In this document: in pieces, positions 27,351 to 35,950 of the stretch
How the letters are laid out: each line of letters begins with the position of its first letter
How positions within the stretch are numbered: position 1 is the first letter of the stretch
Origin: Xanthomonas nasturtii
GTDB taxonomy: Bacteria; Pseudomonadota; Gammaproteobacteria; Xanthomonadales; Xanthomonadaceae
Length of the DNA stretch: 64,000 nt
NCBI RefSeq assembly: GCF_001660815.1
Contig: NZ_LYMI01000001.1
Span: forward strand, 1 to 64,000
Direction of reading: 5' to 3'
The notes under the pieces: generated by a model
What the model saw: the letters and a program-made list of their open reading frames with translations, nothing else
Database searches by the model: none
What the model was told of the DNA's origin: nothing
Translations under genes and position numbers: made by a program

Positions 27351-28274
27351 GGCACCCGCGACGCGTTTCTGGCAATGGCACTGGCCGCGGTGGTGACGGT
27401 GTTTTGCATTGCCGACGTGGTGCTGTTTCCGATTCCGTTGTTCAGCGATCCATCGTCGTATGCCAGTTTGAGCCCGCTGCGCGCGCATGTGCGGCACATC
27501 TCCAACATGTGCTGGATCCTGCCGCCGATCGCGTTGCTGTGCGTGCGCCATCGCGGGCTACGCGCGGCGATGGTGGCGCTGGGCTTCGTCTTCCCGATCG
27601 TGGTGATCGACCGCAACCGCATCTTCGCCGGCCTGTTTTCGTTCGTGCTGGTGATGCTGTTGCGCCGCGAGCCGGCGCGCCGCCTGCCGTGGAAGACCAT
27701 CGGGCTGCTGGTACTGGCATGCGGCGGCGTGTTTTCGATCCTTGGCGCGTTGCGTTCCGGTTCCCTGGCGACCGTGGCGTTGCCATTCAGCGCGTTTTAC
27801 CGCGCCATGCCGCAAGGCGTGCAATGGCTGCTGCTCTATATCAGCGCCGGGCCGTACAACTTTGGCGCGATGCTGGCCAAGGGCTATGTCAACGCCAGTT
27901 TTCTGGTCAATCAATTGGTGCCGTTCAGTGGTTCGATCGCCACCGCCGACACCAGTATTCCGCTGGATGCGCCCAACATCAATGTGGGCACCGAGTTTTT
28001 CCCGTTCTTGATGGCCTGGGGCGCTCCCGGTGCACTGCTGGCGTTGCTGGCGTTGTATGCCGGGCTGGTGTGGAGCGTGCGCCGGCTCAACGGCTCGCTG
28101 TCGATCTTCCACGTGCTGATCTTCCTGCGCATTGCCTATGCCTGCCTGATGTCGCCCTTCGCGCCACAGGCGTTCACCTGGACCAACTTCGGCTTCATCG
28201 CGCTGTGCCTGGTGCTGCATGCCTGCACGGTGGTGTTGCCCAACCGTTTATCCGCACACCCGTCTGCCGCATAA
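27129..28274 (+). CDS. Wzy-like polysaccharide polymerase, putative
   Basis: A 381-residue integral membrane protein with about 10-11 helices, starting with a GTG that overlaps the previous stop (GTGA). Wzy proteins share little sequence, and I identify it by topology and position: between a flippase, a glycosyltransferase and a Wzz-like protein. A large hydrophilic loop with SAGPYNFGAMLAKGYVNASF, then NINVGTEFFPFL, resembles the periplasmic loop of O-antigen polymerases. It would join flipped repeat units at the outer face of the inner membrane. The 5' end lies in the low-GC segment. Confidence 0.7.
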   Translation: MRQAPASLLRRPATYLTPAIFFSCIVTAVTYELPSGYWQGLAWLLAGASGVLVLDLLAGPQLPCSCLFRQYRYAGTRDAFLAMALAAVVTVFCIADVVLFPIPLFSDPSSYASLSPLRAHVRHISNMCWILPPIALLCVRHRGLRAAMVALGFVFPIVVIDRNRIFAGLFSFVLVMLLRREPARRLPWKTIGLLVLACGGVFSILGALRSGSLATVALPFSAFYRAMPQGVQWLLLYISAGPYNFGAMLAKGYVNASFLVNQLVPFSGSIATADTSIPLDAPNINVGTEFFPFLMAWGAPGALLALLALYAGLVWSVRRLNGSLSIFHVLIFLRIAYACLMSPFAPQAFTWTNFGFIALCLVLHACTVVLPNRLSAHPSAA

Positions 28275-28313
28275 GCGTGCAGCACGCCATTCATCGCCCC
28301 AGAGCTGCGCACC

Positions 28314-29165
28314 ATGAATCAACACGACGAAATCTATCTGATCGACCTGTGGCGCATCCTGCGCCGGGAATGGCGCTGGGCAGCGGCAGTGCTGGTCGTG
28401 GTGCTGGGCCTGACCTTTGCGTTCACGCGCTTGGCCAAGCCACAGTGGGAAGCCGCCGCATGGATCCAGGTCGGCGAGATCGGCCCGACACCTGCCGGCC
28501 GCGACCCCAAGGTGGAGCCGTTTCAACGCGTGATCGACCGCATGAAAACGCGGCTGTTCCAGGATGCGGTGTTGCGCCAGGCGCAGGTGCCGCTGAAGAG
28601 CCGCGCTGCGCAGCTGTATCGCAACAGCCTCAAGCCGGACCCTGACCCGTACGCCAATCTGATCGGCGTGACCATCCGCGCCGAATCGGCACAGCAGGCG
28701 CGCGCGTTGGCCATGGCCACCGTGACCGCGCTGCAGACCTTGCATGGCGATACCAATGCGGTTGCGCTGGATCTTGCACGCAGCCGCCTGCACGGCTTGA
28801 GCGACGATCTGCGCGCAGCTACCCGTAACCGCGAGCAGCTGCAGCGGCAGTTGCAAGCCGGGCAGGGCGCGTCCGTCGCCACGCCGGCGCAGGTGTTGGC
28901 CGGCGTGCTGCTCACCGACAGCAACACCACCATCCGCGCCTTGAAGAGCGAGCGCGACGATCTGATCGCGCGCCTCACCGCGCGCTACACCTACCAGACC
29001 TCGCTGGCGTGGCCGCTGTACGTGCCCGACCGCCAGGCGTATCCGAATGCGATCACTGCCTGGGCAGCGGGCTTGCTGGCCGGGGCAGGGCTGGGCGTGC
29101 TGGCCGCGGTGCTGCGCAATGCGCTGCGTCGTCGTGGGCAGGCTGCTGCGCACGCTGGTGCGTGA
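28314..29165 (+). CDS. Wzz-like chain-length determinant
   Basis: 283 residues with two membrane helices, at about 25-43 and 250-270, enclosing a mostly helical periplasmic domain. The N-terminus DEIYLIDLWRILRREWRW and the helix after it match the Wzz/Wzc co-polymerase domain. It lacks the Walker-type tyrosine kinase domain of Wzc, so it should work as an O-antigen-type chain-length regulator with the polymerase next door. It starts 39 bases after the polymerase stop. Confidence 0.9.
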   Translation: MNQHDEIYLIDLWRILRREWRWAAAVLVVVLGLTFAFTRLAKPQWEAAAWIQVGEIGPTPAGRDPKVEPFQRVIDRMKTRLFQDAVLRQAQVPLKSRAAQLYRNSLKPDPDPYANLIGVTIRAESAQQARALAMATVTALQTLHGDTNAVALDLARSRLHGLSDDLRAATRNREQLQRQLQAGQGASVATPAQVLAGVLLTDSNTTIRALKSERDDLIARLTARYTYQTSLAWPLYVPDRQAYPNAITAWAAGLLAGAGLGVLAAVLRNALRRRGQAAAHAGA

Positions 29166-29168
29166 GGG

Positions 29169-29309
29169 ATGAAACGTGTATCGGCACGCTTGCGTTGGGC
29201 TGTAAAAAGCGCACCCAATCAACGGCGACCGGAAGACTGCAGAAGCCAGGCCGCACTTCGCATGTCTGCGTATCCAGCCAATTCGCCCCTGGCGAACGTG
29301 ATCGCCTGA
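29169..29309 (+). CDS. Possible small ORF after the Wzz-like gene
   Basis: A 46-codon frame begins three bases after the wzz stop with GAGGGATG, a weak ribosome-site context. It encodes a basic peptide beginning MKRVSARLRWAVKSAPNQ with one cysteine and no recognisable motif. The region to 29449 otherwise appears empty. It may be chance or the stub of a lost gene. Confidence 0.2.
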   Translation: MKRVSARLRWAVKSAPNQRRPEDCRSQAALRMSAYPANSPLANVIA

Positions 29310-29449
29310 ACCCGTTTGAGTACCGCCCGCCACGCTGCAACCAAACCGCCAGCACCCGGCACTCACGGGTCTATCAAGCGATGCCGCATTGGCGGCGTTG
29401 CGCCTGGAGAGTGTCGTGAGAACAGCAGGACGGGTGTGGGAGGCTGCGC

Positions 29450-30292
29450 ATGTCGACGATCAATGAGCATGCCGCGCGGGGTGGCACGGTGGCGCCCGAA
29501 CAACTGCTGGAAACGCAGCGTGCCTTCGACAGCGTTGCCCCCGACTACGACGGGCCACGCGGCAACAACGCGCTGATCCAGCGCATGCGCACCACGCTGT
29601 GGAACACGGTGGCTGCCGAGCTGCCGGTGGGCTCGCGGCTGATCGATCTGGGCTGCGGTACCGGCCTGGACGCTGGCCAATTCGCCAGCCGCGGGTATTC
29701 GGTGCTGGCCACCGACTGGTCGCCGGCGATGGTCGAGCGCACCCGCCAGCGCGCCGCCAGCCACGGTCTGGAAGAACGCCTCACCGCCGCGCATGTGGGC
29801 ATCCAGCAACTCGATCGGCTGGAAGGCAGCTTCGATGGCATGTACTCCAACTTCGGTCCGCTCAATTGCGCACCCGATCTGCCGGCCGTGGCCGCCGAAT
29901 GCGCGCGTCTGTTGCGCGCCGATGGGTGCCTGGTGTTTTCGGTGATCGGGCGGATCTGCCCCTGGGAAATCGGTCATTACGCCTTGCGCGGGCGCTTCAA
30001 GCGTGCCGCGGTGCGGGCTGCCAAGGGTGCAATTGCGGTGGGCATGAACGGCCACACCATCTGGACCTGGTATCACCTGCCGCGCGAGTTCTACCGCGCG
30101 TTCGAACAGCACTTCGTGCTTGAGAGTTACCGCGCCCTGAGCCTGTTCCTGCCGCCGCCGTATCTGGTGGATTTCTGCGAACGCAATCCGCGCCTGTCCG
30201 AGCGGCTGGGACGCTGCGACGACCGCTTGGGCGGGCTGCCGCTGCTGCGCGACATGGGCGATCACTTTCTGATCGTGATGCGCAAGCGCTGA
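29450..30292 (+). CDS. Class I SAM-dependent methyltransferase
   Basis: A 280-residue enzyme with a Rossmann SAM-binding core: motif I LIDLGCGTGLDAGQFASRG at about residues 63-81, then VLATDWSPAMVERTRQRA for the acidic loop and YSNFGPLNCAPDLPAVAAEC further on. The N-terminus EQLLETQRAFDSVAPDYDG is typical of small-molecule methyltransferases. The C-terminal part, with GHYALRGRFKRAAVRAAKGA, probably shapes the acceptor pocket. Inferred substrates include an amino sugar or a small molecule handled by the next gene. It begins a new coupled series after a 284-base gap and abuts the amidohydrolase start. Confidence 0.87.
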   Translation: MSTINEHAARGGTVAPEQLLETQRAFDSVAPDYDGPRGNNALIQRMRTTLWNTVAAELPVGSRLIDLGCGTGLDAGQFASRGYSVLATDWSPAMVERTRQRAASHGLEERLTAAHVGIQQLDRLEGSFDGMYSNFGPLNCAPDLPAVAAECARLLRADGCLVFSVIGRICPWEIGHYALRGRFKRAAVRAAKGAIAVGMNGHTIWTWYHLPREFYRAFEQHFVLESYRALSLFLPPPYLVDFCERNPRLSERLGRCDDRLGGLPLLRDMGDHFLIVMRKR

Positions 30293-31540
30293 GTGGAGAT
30301 GCCGATGGCCATGGCCGATGTCTGCCTGCAAGGCGCACGCGCGATCACCTTGGCCGGTCCGTCGCGCAGCGCAGTGAGCATCCGCGCGGGGCGCTTCGGC
30401 GGCACGCTCGGCACCGGCACCTTGCGACTGGACCTGCACGGGCATGTGCTGGCGCCGGGGCTGATCAACGCGCATGAGCATCTGCAGGTCAACTGTGTGC
30501 CGCCGCTGCCGCAGGTTGCCCCGTTCGCCAACAGCTATGCGTGGATCGAGGCATTTCAGGCGCATTTCCAGCATCCGGCGGTGGCCGCGGCACTGCGCGA
30601 GCCCAAGGCGGTGCGGCTGCGCCATGGTGGCCTGAAGAACCTGCTGGCCGGCGTCACCTGCGTGGCGCAGCACGACCCATGGCATGCCACCCTGGACGAA
30701 GCGACCTTCCCGGTGAGCCTGCTGCGCGCGTTCGGCTGGAGCTATGCGCTGGGATGGACAGGCTACGGCCCGCCGGTGCAAGGCAGTTTTGCCGCAACTC
30801 CGGCTGCGTATCCCTGGATGATCCATCTGGCCGAAGGCACCGACGCTGTCGCGCGTGCCGAACTCGACGAACTCGATCGGCTGGGCTGCCTGGCCGCCAA
30901 CACCGTGCTGATCCACGGCGTGGGCATGGGCGAGCAGGACATCGAGCGCGTGATCGCACGGGGCGCGGCCGTGGTGTGGTGCCCGTCCAGCAATCACGCG
31001 CTGCTCGGCCGCACGCTCGATCCGTGGCGCTTGTGCATGGCCGGCCGGCTGGCGCTGGGCAGCGATTCGCGCATCAGCGGCGCGCGCGACTTGCTGGAAG
31101 AACTGCGCATTGCCGGCGAGAGTGGGCTGGCGCCGGACCTGCTGCTGGGCATGGTCACCCATGATTCCGCACGCATCCTGCGCATGACAACGCGTGGGCG
31201 CATTGCCCCCGGTGCCGCTGCGGATCTGCTGATCGTGCGCGACCGTGGCGGCGAACCTGCCAACAGCATCATCGGTTGCGAGCGCAGCGCCGTGCGTGCG
31301 GTGATCCGCGATGGCAGGCCGCGCATCGCCGATCCGGATTTTGCGCCGTGGTTCGACGCAGCCGGCATTGCCACAGTACCGGTGTTGCTGGATGGGCGAC
31401 CCAAACTGCTCGATGCCACGCTGGCCGACCCGGCGGTGCTGGCGCTCGAACCCGGCCTGCAGCGCGTGTCGCTGGAGCAACCGGCGCCGGCCACCGCGCA
31501 GCTTGCGCAGGCACTGGCCGGCAACGGTGTTTTTTCGTGA
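30293..31540 (+). CDS. Amidohydrolase (deaminase-like, ATZ/TRZ/SsnA type)
   Basis: A 415-residue metal-dependent hydrolase with a composite N- and C-terminal beta sandwich and a TIM barrel. Metal ligands and active-site residues are visible: LINAHEHLQ (His61, His63), WMIHLAEG (His179, Glu182), VLIHGVG (His209) and LGSDSRISG (Asp259). The His...Glu pair in HLAE is characteristic of the aminohydrolase branch (guanine, chlorotriazine or adenosine-type deaminases) rather than dihydroorotases. GTG at 30293 abuts the methyltransferase stop; ATGs at 30299 and 30305 are alternatives. Such an enzyme is unexpected in a surface polysaccharide locus and suggests a small-molecule substituent. It overlaps the next gene by GTGA. 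Confidence 0.88.
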   Translation: MEMPMAMADVCLQGARAITLAGPSRSAVSIRAGRFGGTLGTGTLRLDLHGHVLAPGLINAHEHLQVNCVPPLPQVAPFANSYAWIEAFQAHFQHPAVAAALREPKAVRLRHGGLKNLLAGVTCVAQHDPWHATLDEATFPVSLLRAFGWSYALGWTGYGPPVQGSFAATPAAYPWMIHLAEGTDAVARAELDELDRLGCLAANTVLIHGVGMGEQDIERVIARGAAVVWCPSSNHALLGRTLDPWRLCMAGRLALGSDSRISGARDLLEELRIAGESGLAPDLLLGMVTHDSARILRMTTRGRIAPGAAADLLIVRDRGGEPANSIIGCERSAVRAVIRDGRPRIADPDFAPWFDAAGIATVPVLLDGRPKLLDATLADPAVLALEPGLQRVSLEQPAPATAQLAQALAGNGVFS

Positions 31541-32235
31541 GCGCAGTGCCGGTGCTCGACCCCGCCGCAGCGTATGCGCTGTGGGCGCAGGCGTATCCGC
31601 CGCACGCGCATAACCCGGTGATGCTGGCCGAAGAACGCGCCATGCTCGCCTTGATGCCGGCCAGCCTGCAGGGCCAGCACGTGCTGGACGCCGGCTGCGG
31701 CAGCGGCCGTTACATGCTGCACGCATTGCACCGCGGCGCACGCCACCTCACCGGTGTCGATCTGTCGCCGGAGATGCTGCAGCGTGCCGGCATCGAGCTG
31801 GCAAGGGACTGGCCGGCCGCACGGATCGGCTTGCAGCACGGCAGCCTGGAGCATCTGCCGTTGGCCGATGCGGTGGCCGACCTCAGCGTGTGCGGGCTGG
31901 TGGTGGGGCATCTGCAACGGCTGTGGCCGGCGCTGGAAGAACTGCATCGTGTCACCCGCGTTGGTGGCATCGTGCTGTGCAGCGACGTGCATCCGATCGG
32001 CCACGCGCTCGGCTGGCGACGCGACTTCAAAGCCGATGGGCAGCACTACGCGGTGCGGCATACCCAGCATCTTTATAGCCACTGGCACGCGGCGTGCACC
32101 GCACTCGGCTTTGCAGTCGAAGCCGTTGCCGAGCCCATGCTGGACCCCGCGGACATTCCGGCCGGCGCGCGTTTCGACCAGACTGCGTTGCAGGTGCCGG
32201 TTGCACTGGTGCTGCGGCTGCGACGCGTCGCATGA
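31537..32235 (+). CDS. Second class I SAM-dependent methyltransferase
   Basis: A 232-residue UbiE/BioC-like enzyme. Motif I is VLDAGCGSGRYMLHAL, followed by LTGVDLSPEMLQRAG, then LPLADAVADLSVCGLVVGHL and a post-core GGIVLCSDVHP. The start is taken as the GTG at 31537 that overlaps the amidohydrolase stop, because sequence upstream of it in frame is not protein-like. Its end overlaps a small ORF by ATGA. It is not closely similar to the methyltransferase at 29450, so the pathway probably carries two different methylations. Confidence 0.87.
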   Translation: MSAVPVLDPAAAYALWAQAYPPHAHNPVMLAEERAMLALMPASLQGQHVLDAGCGSGRYMLHALHRGARHLTGVDLSPEMLQRAGIELARDWPAARIGLQHGSLEHLPLADAVADLSVCGLVVGHLQRLWPALEELHRVTRVGGIVLCSDVHPIGHALGWRRDFKADGQHYAVRHTQHLYSHWHAACTALGFAVEAVAEPMLDPADIPAGARFDQTALQVPVALVLRLRRVA

Positions 32236-32372
32236 GCATGACCTGGTATAGCGCAGTCGCATGCGGTGCGGTGCCTGCTGCCCGTCGGTGGCACGCTGCG
32301 GGTGCCGCCTTGGGCACGGCGCACGGCAGTACCGTTGCGTTGCTCGATGCGCAAGCGCCACGAGCCGCATGA
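32232..32372 (+). CDS. 46-residue small protein, translationally coupled on both sides
   Basis: An ORF of 46 codons whose ATG overlaps the methyltransferase stop (ATGA at 32232-32235) and whose TGA overlaps the start of the next glycosyltransferase (ATGA at 32369-32372). It exactly fills the space between two genes and keeps the chain of 4-base overlaps unbroken, which argues that it is translated. The peptide begins MSMTWYSAVACGAVPAARRW and ends STVALLDAQAPRAA. It is Ala-rich with one Cys, two Trp and two His. GC at third codon positions is about two thirds, lower than in neighbours. I recognise no family. It could be a short peptide substrate, an accessory protein, or a linker ORF kept only to couple translation. 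Confidence 0.5.
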   Translation: MSMTWYSAVACGAVPAARRWHAAGAALGTAHGSTVALLDAQAPRAA

Positions 32373-33499
32373 GCCTGCACGTCGCACAGCTGAATCTGGT
32401 TCCCACGCCCGACGGCTTGAGCGCGGAGCAGGTGTTCGCGCAGTGGCCAACGCTGGCCGATATCGCCGAGGCCGTCGCCAGCGCAGGCGTACGCGTTTCG
32501 GTGATCCAGGCATCAACCCTAGACATCCGGTTGCGCCGCCTGGGCGTGGACTACCACTTTGCCGATCTGCGGCAGCGTGGCAGCGCAGGCCGTGCGCGCA
32601 CGCTTGCCGCCCTGTTGCGTGAGATCGATGCCGATGTGCTGCATGTGCATGGTCTGGAATTCGCCGGCGATATGCGACGCCTTGCACGCCTGTTGCCGCA
32701 GCTGCCGATCCTGCTGCAGGATCATGCCAACCGGCCGCCGCGCTGGTGGAGCAGAAGCCTGTGGCGCGCACGCTACGCCGCCGCGGCCGGCATTGCGTTC
32801 ACCTCGCTGGAGCTGGCGCAGCCGTTCGTGCGGGCGCGCCTGTTTCGCCGCAGCACGCAGCTGTTTGCGATCCCCGAATCGAGCAGCCGCTTTACGCCGG
32901 GCGACCGGTTGCAGGCGCGCGAGCAAACCCGCTTGCACGGCGACCCGTGCGTGTTGTGGGTTGGTCATCTAAGTGCAGGCAAGGACCCATTGTGCGTACT
33001 GGATGCGGTGGCCATGGCCGCGCGCCTGTTGCCCGGCTTGCGGTTGTGGTGCGTGTTCGACCAGGCGCCGCTGATGGACCAGGTGCAGCAGCGCCTGCGC
33101 GAGGACCCGCAGCTGGCCAGGTGCGTGCAGTTGCTGGGCAGGGTCGAACATGCGCGCGTGCAGGAGCTGCTGCGCGCTGCCGATCTGTTCGTTTCCGCCA
33201 GCCACGCAGAAAGTTGCGGCTATGCCGCACTGGAAGCCTACGCCTGCGGCTGCCTGCCGCTGCTCAGCGCAATTCCGTCGTTCCGTGCACTCAGCGATGA
33301 CGGTGCGGTTGGTGCGTTGTGGCCGGTGGGCGATGCGACGGCATTGTCGGAGCTATTGCTACGCGTCTGTCGGCAACGTCCCTCGCGTGCACAGGTGCGT
33401 GCGCATTTCGACGCACGCCTGTCGTTTGCCGCGGTGGGCCAGCGCTGGGCACAGGCTTACACGCAATTACGCGCTGCCGCGCCGGAGCGCACCGCATGA
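32369..33499 (+). CDS. Family 4 glycosyltransferase
   Basis: A 376-residue GT-B enzyme. The start MSLHVAQLNLVPTPDG at 32369 is decided by the ATGA overlap. The N-terminal half carries ADVLHVHGLEFAGDMRRLA. The C-terminal donor-binding half has VLWVGHLSAGKDPLCVLDAV, then VSASHAESCGYAALEAYACG, the E-x7-E type motif of GT4 retaining transferases. There is no signal peptide, and basic patches suggest peripheral membrane binding. Donor and acceptor are unknown. It is followed by a second GT4 with another ATGA overlap. Confidence 0.9.
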   Translation: MSLHVAQLNLVPTPDGLSAEQVFAQWPTLADIAEAVASAGVRVSVIQASTLDIRLRRLGVDYHFADLRQRGSAGRARTLAALLREIDADVLHVHGLEFAGDMRRLARLLPQLPILLQDHANRPPRWWSRSLWRARYAAAAGIAFTSLELAQPFVRARLFRRSTQLFAIPESSSRFTPGDRLQAREQTRLHGDPCVLWVGHLSAGKDPLCVLDAVAMAARLLPGLRLWCVFDQAPLMDQVQQRLREDPQLARCVQLLGRVEHARVQELLRAADLFVSASHAESCGYAALEAYACGCLPLLSAIPSFRALSDDGAVGALWPVGDATALSELLLRVCRQRPSRAQVRAHFDARLSFAAVGQRWAQAYTQLRAAAPERTA

Positions 33500-34608
33500 A
33501 GCTGGCACTGGTGGTACCGGGGGGCGTGGATCGCAGCGGGGAAGTCCGCGTGATCCCGGTGTTCCTCACCTTGATCGAGTGGCTGGCGCGCAGCCATGCG
33601 GTGCACGTGTTCGTGCTGCATCAAGAGCCGCTGCCCGGCACATGGAGCCTGCGCGGCGCCACCGTGCACAACATCGGCGCCCGACGCACGCGGCTGCGCG
33701 CGATCGCTGCCATTCGCGACGAGCACCGGCGCGCACCGTTCGATGTGATCCAGGCGATTTTTTCAGGCTATTGCAGCTTGATCGCAGTGACCGCTGCCAC
33801 GCTGCTGCGGCGTCCCAGCATGGTGCATATCGCCGGTGGCGAATTGGTCGCCCTGCATCGCATCGGCTACGGCGGCCGCCGCACGTGGCGCGCGCGTCTG
33901 CGCGAAGCGGTGACCCTGCGGCTGGCCGATCAGGTAACGGCGGCCAGCGCACCCATCATCAATTCACTGCAGGCACTGGGCATCGCTGCGCAACGCGTGC
34001 CGCTGGGGGTGGATCTGCGCGCCTGGTCGCCGGCGGCGCCACGTGCGCGCACCGGCGCAACCGCACGCCTGCTGCATGTGGCCAGCCTCAATCCGGTCAA
34101 GGATCAGCGCACCTTGCTGCAGGCGATGGCCGCACTCAAACGCGCCGGGGTCGCCTTCACCCTGGATATGGTGGGCGTCGACACCCTGGACGGCGCCATG
34201 CAGCGCCTGGTGCACGACCTTGGCCTGCAGCAACAGGTGCGCTTTCTCGGCTTCAAGACCCAGCGCGAGTTGCGCCCGATCATGCTGTCGGCCGACCTGC
34301 TGGTGCTGTCCTCCCTGCATGAAGCAGGTCCGCTGGTGCTGCTGGAAGCTGCCGTTGCCGGCGTTCCAACAGTGGGTACTGCGGTGGGCCACCTGGTCGA
34401 ATGGGCGCCGGTCTCGGCGCTGGCGGTGCCGCCAGGCGACTGGGCCGGCATGGCCGACGCCATTCGTCAGGTGCTCGGCGACGACGAACTGCGCCTGCGT
34501 CTGGCCTGGGCGGCGCAGTGTCGCGCCGTCCGCGAAGACGCCGCGTTGACCACCCGCCTGTTCGAGCAGCTGTATCGCCAATTATGTGAGCAGCGGCCGC
34601 TGCGCTGA
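33496..34608 (+). CDS. Family 4 glycosyltransferase (second)
   Basis: A 370-residue GT-B enzyme starting MKLALVVPGGVDRSGEVRVI. The core includes RLLHVASLNPVKDQRTLLQA and the motif LSSLHEAGPLVLLEAAVAGVP with the conserved catalytic/donor Glu residues. It ends the plus-strand gene chain, facing the nucleotidyltransferase gene. Sequence similarity to the preceding transferase is low, so the two are probably not duplicates and each adds a different sugar. Confidence 0.9.
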   Translation: MKLALVVPGGVDRSGEVRVIPVFLTLIEWLARSHAVHVFVLHQEPLPGTWSLRGATVHNIGARRTRLRAIAAIRDEHRRAPFDVIQAIFSGYCSLIAVTAATLLRRPSMVHIAGGELVALHRIGYGGRRTWRARLREAVTLRLADQVTAASAPIINSLQALGIAAQRVPLGVDLRAWSPAAPRARTGATARLLHVASLNPVKDQRTLLQAMAALKRAGVAFTLDMVGVDTLDGAMQRLVHDLGLQQQVRFLGFKTQRELRPIMLSADLLVLSSLHEAGPLVLLEAAVAGVPTVGTAVGHLVEWAPVSALAVPPGDWAGMADAIRQVLGDDELRLRLAWAAQCRAVREDAALTTRLFEQLYRQLCEQRPLR

Positions 34609-34630
34609 GTGCGCGGGTGCGCGTGGCAAC

Positions 34631-34646
34631 GCAGGCAGCCGCCTGC
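34631..34646. terminator. Hairpin between convergent genes
   Basis: GCAGGC, a four-base AGCC loop and GCCTGC form a perfect 6-bp stem in the 70-base gap between the converging glycosyltransferase and nucleotidyltransferase genes. There is no T-run on either side, so it is at best a weak bidirectional end. Confidence 0.35.
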
Positions 34647-34678
34647 GGCGATCTTGTGCAACGCTCTACGCTGCAACC

Positions 34679-35893
34679 TCAGGCCGGCTGCAGATATCCA
34701 TCCAGCGCCGCACGCACCACATACAACATGTCGGTGCGCGGAACCGGGCGGGTCAGGCGCGTCATCAGGCGGCGCGCCTGGGTCTGCCGCACCCAGGGCT
34801 GGTCCTGCAGCCATAACTGGGTTTGCAGCATGTCCGCACGTTCCTTGCGGCTCTCCGCCGGGGGCACCACGCGGTTGTGCAGGTACTGCCACGCCTCGCC
34901 CCACGACCGCGACCACTCGATACCGGGCAACGCCGACAGCCACAGGTTGGAACACGACGCAGCGGTAAGCGTTTGCCGGGCTGCGCGCAGGCGCAGCAGG
35001 GGAGGGCAGACCGCATGCAGGCGCGTCATCACCGCAGCCGGCACCACTGCGCGGTAATAGCGTTGCAGCAACAGCAGTGGCGGCAATGCCCACCATGGCG
35101 GCATGGTGCTGTCTTCCCACAATTGTTCCCAGTCGCGCGGGCCCATGCGTGTGGCCAGCAACGCCAGATCGTGCAGGTGCATCAGGCGAATGCTGCGGTG
35201 GCAGATGCCGCCGGCCGCATGCAGCAGCAGGTGGCACATCAACGCACCGATGGACGGGTAAGGGTTCAAGCCGGGTTGCGGGCGCTCGGGCCGGATCCAC
35301 GCAGTGATGTCCACGCGGCTCACCGGCAAACGTTCCTGGATACGCGTATGCAACTCGATATTGATCGGCGCATCGCGGTGTTCGCCCAAGCCGGCCACCG
35401 CCTCGCCCTGCAGCGGCTTGAAGACCTGATGCTTCCATTGCGCGAACGAAGCGACATAGCCGAGTTCGCACAACAGCGCAGCGGCCGCAGGCGCGTGCTC
35501 CGGTTCTACCAGCAGGTCGATATCGGCCATCGGGCGGTCGCCGGGCAGATACACGCCCAGCCGATGCAAGGCGGTGCCTTTCAGGCCCACCAGCGCGATA
35601 CCGGCATGACGTGCGGCGGCATCGATACGGGTCAGCAGCAGCGCGATGCGTCGATGGCGGTCTTCCACATGACCACGTTGCTCGCTCAGGAAGGCGTTCC
35701 ACTCGGGGTTCTGCCACAACGAGCGGCGCTGCAGCAACGGCGACACGCCATGCGCCGCTGCCGCTGCAGCAGCCAGCTGCCATTGCAGCCGGTCCCACTG
35801 CGGCACTGCGTCGCCCGGGCGGGCGAGCTCCTGAGCCAGCCGCTCGGTGGCCGTGTGCAGGCGGTGCTTGATGGTGCGAAGGGAAGGCTGCAT
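34679..35893 (-). CDS. Nucleotidyltransferase-fold protein (PF14907 type)
   Basis: A 404-residue protein with the family signature GLKGTALHRLGVYLPGDRPM followed by ADIDLLVEPEHA, in which the D-x-D pair would bind metal. The second half is helical with NIELHTRIQERLP and LLLHAAGGICHRSIRLMHLHD, also family-typical. Proteins of this family occur in exopolysaccharide loci and in lasso-peptide-type gene clusters together with HprK-like kinases. A nucleotidyl transfer has been suggested for some but the substrate is generally unproven. It is 57 bases downstream of the radical SAM gene on the same strand and probably co-transcribed. Confidence 0.85.
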   Translation of the reverse strand: MQPSLRTIKHRLHTATERLAQELARPGDAVPQWDRLQWQLAAAAAAAHGVSPLLQRRSLWQNPEWNAFLSEQRGHVEDRHRRIALLLTRIDAAARHAGIALVGLKGTALHRLGVYLPGDRPMADIDLLVEPEHAPAAAALLCELGYVASFAQWKHQVFKPLQGEAVAGLGEHRDAPINIELHTRIQERLPVSRVDITAWIRPERPQPGLNPYPSIGALMCHLLLHAAGGICHRSIRLMHLHDLALLATRMGPRDWEQLWEDSTMPPWWALPPLLLLQRYYRAVVPAAVMTRLHAVCPPLLRLRAARQTLTAASCSNLWLSALPGIEWSRSWGEAWQYLHNRVVPPAESRKERADMLQTQLWLQDQPWVRQTQARRLMTRLTRPVPRTDMLYVVRAALDGYLQPA

Positions 35894-35950
35894 GCGCGCG
35901 TAGTCCGGTCAGGCGAAGCGATGGATGAAGAGCGTGAGGACGCGCAAGCG

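Noticed and set aside
30994-32526. A 510-codon minus-strand open frame opposite the amidohydrolase and methyltransferase genes
   Set aside because: Composition is typical of the antisense strand, and the plus-strand genes carry intact catalytic motifs.
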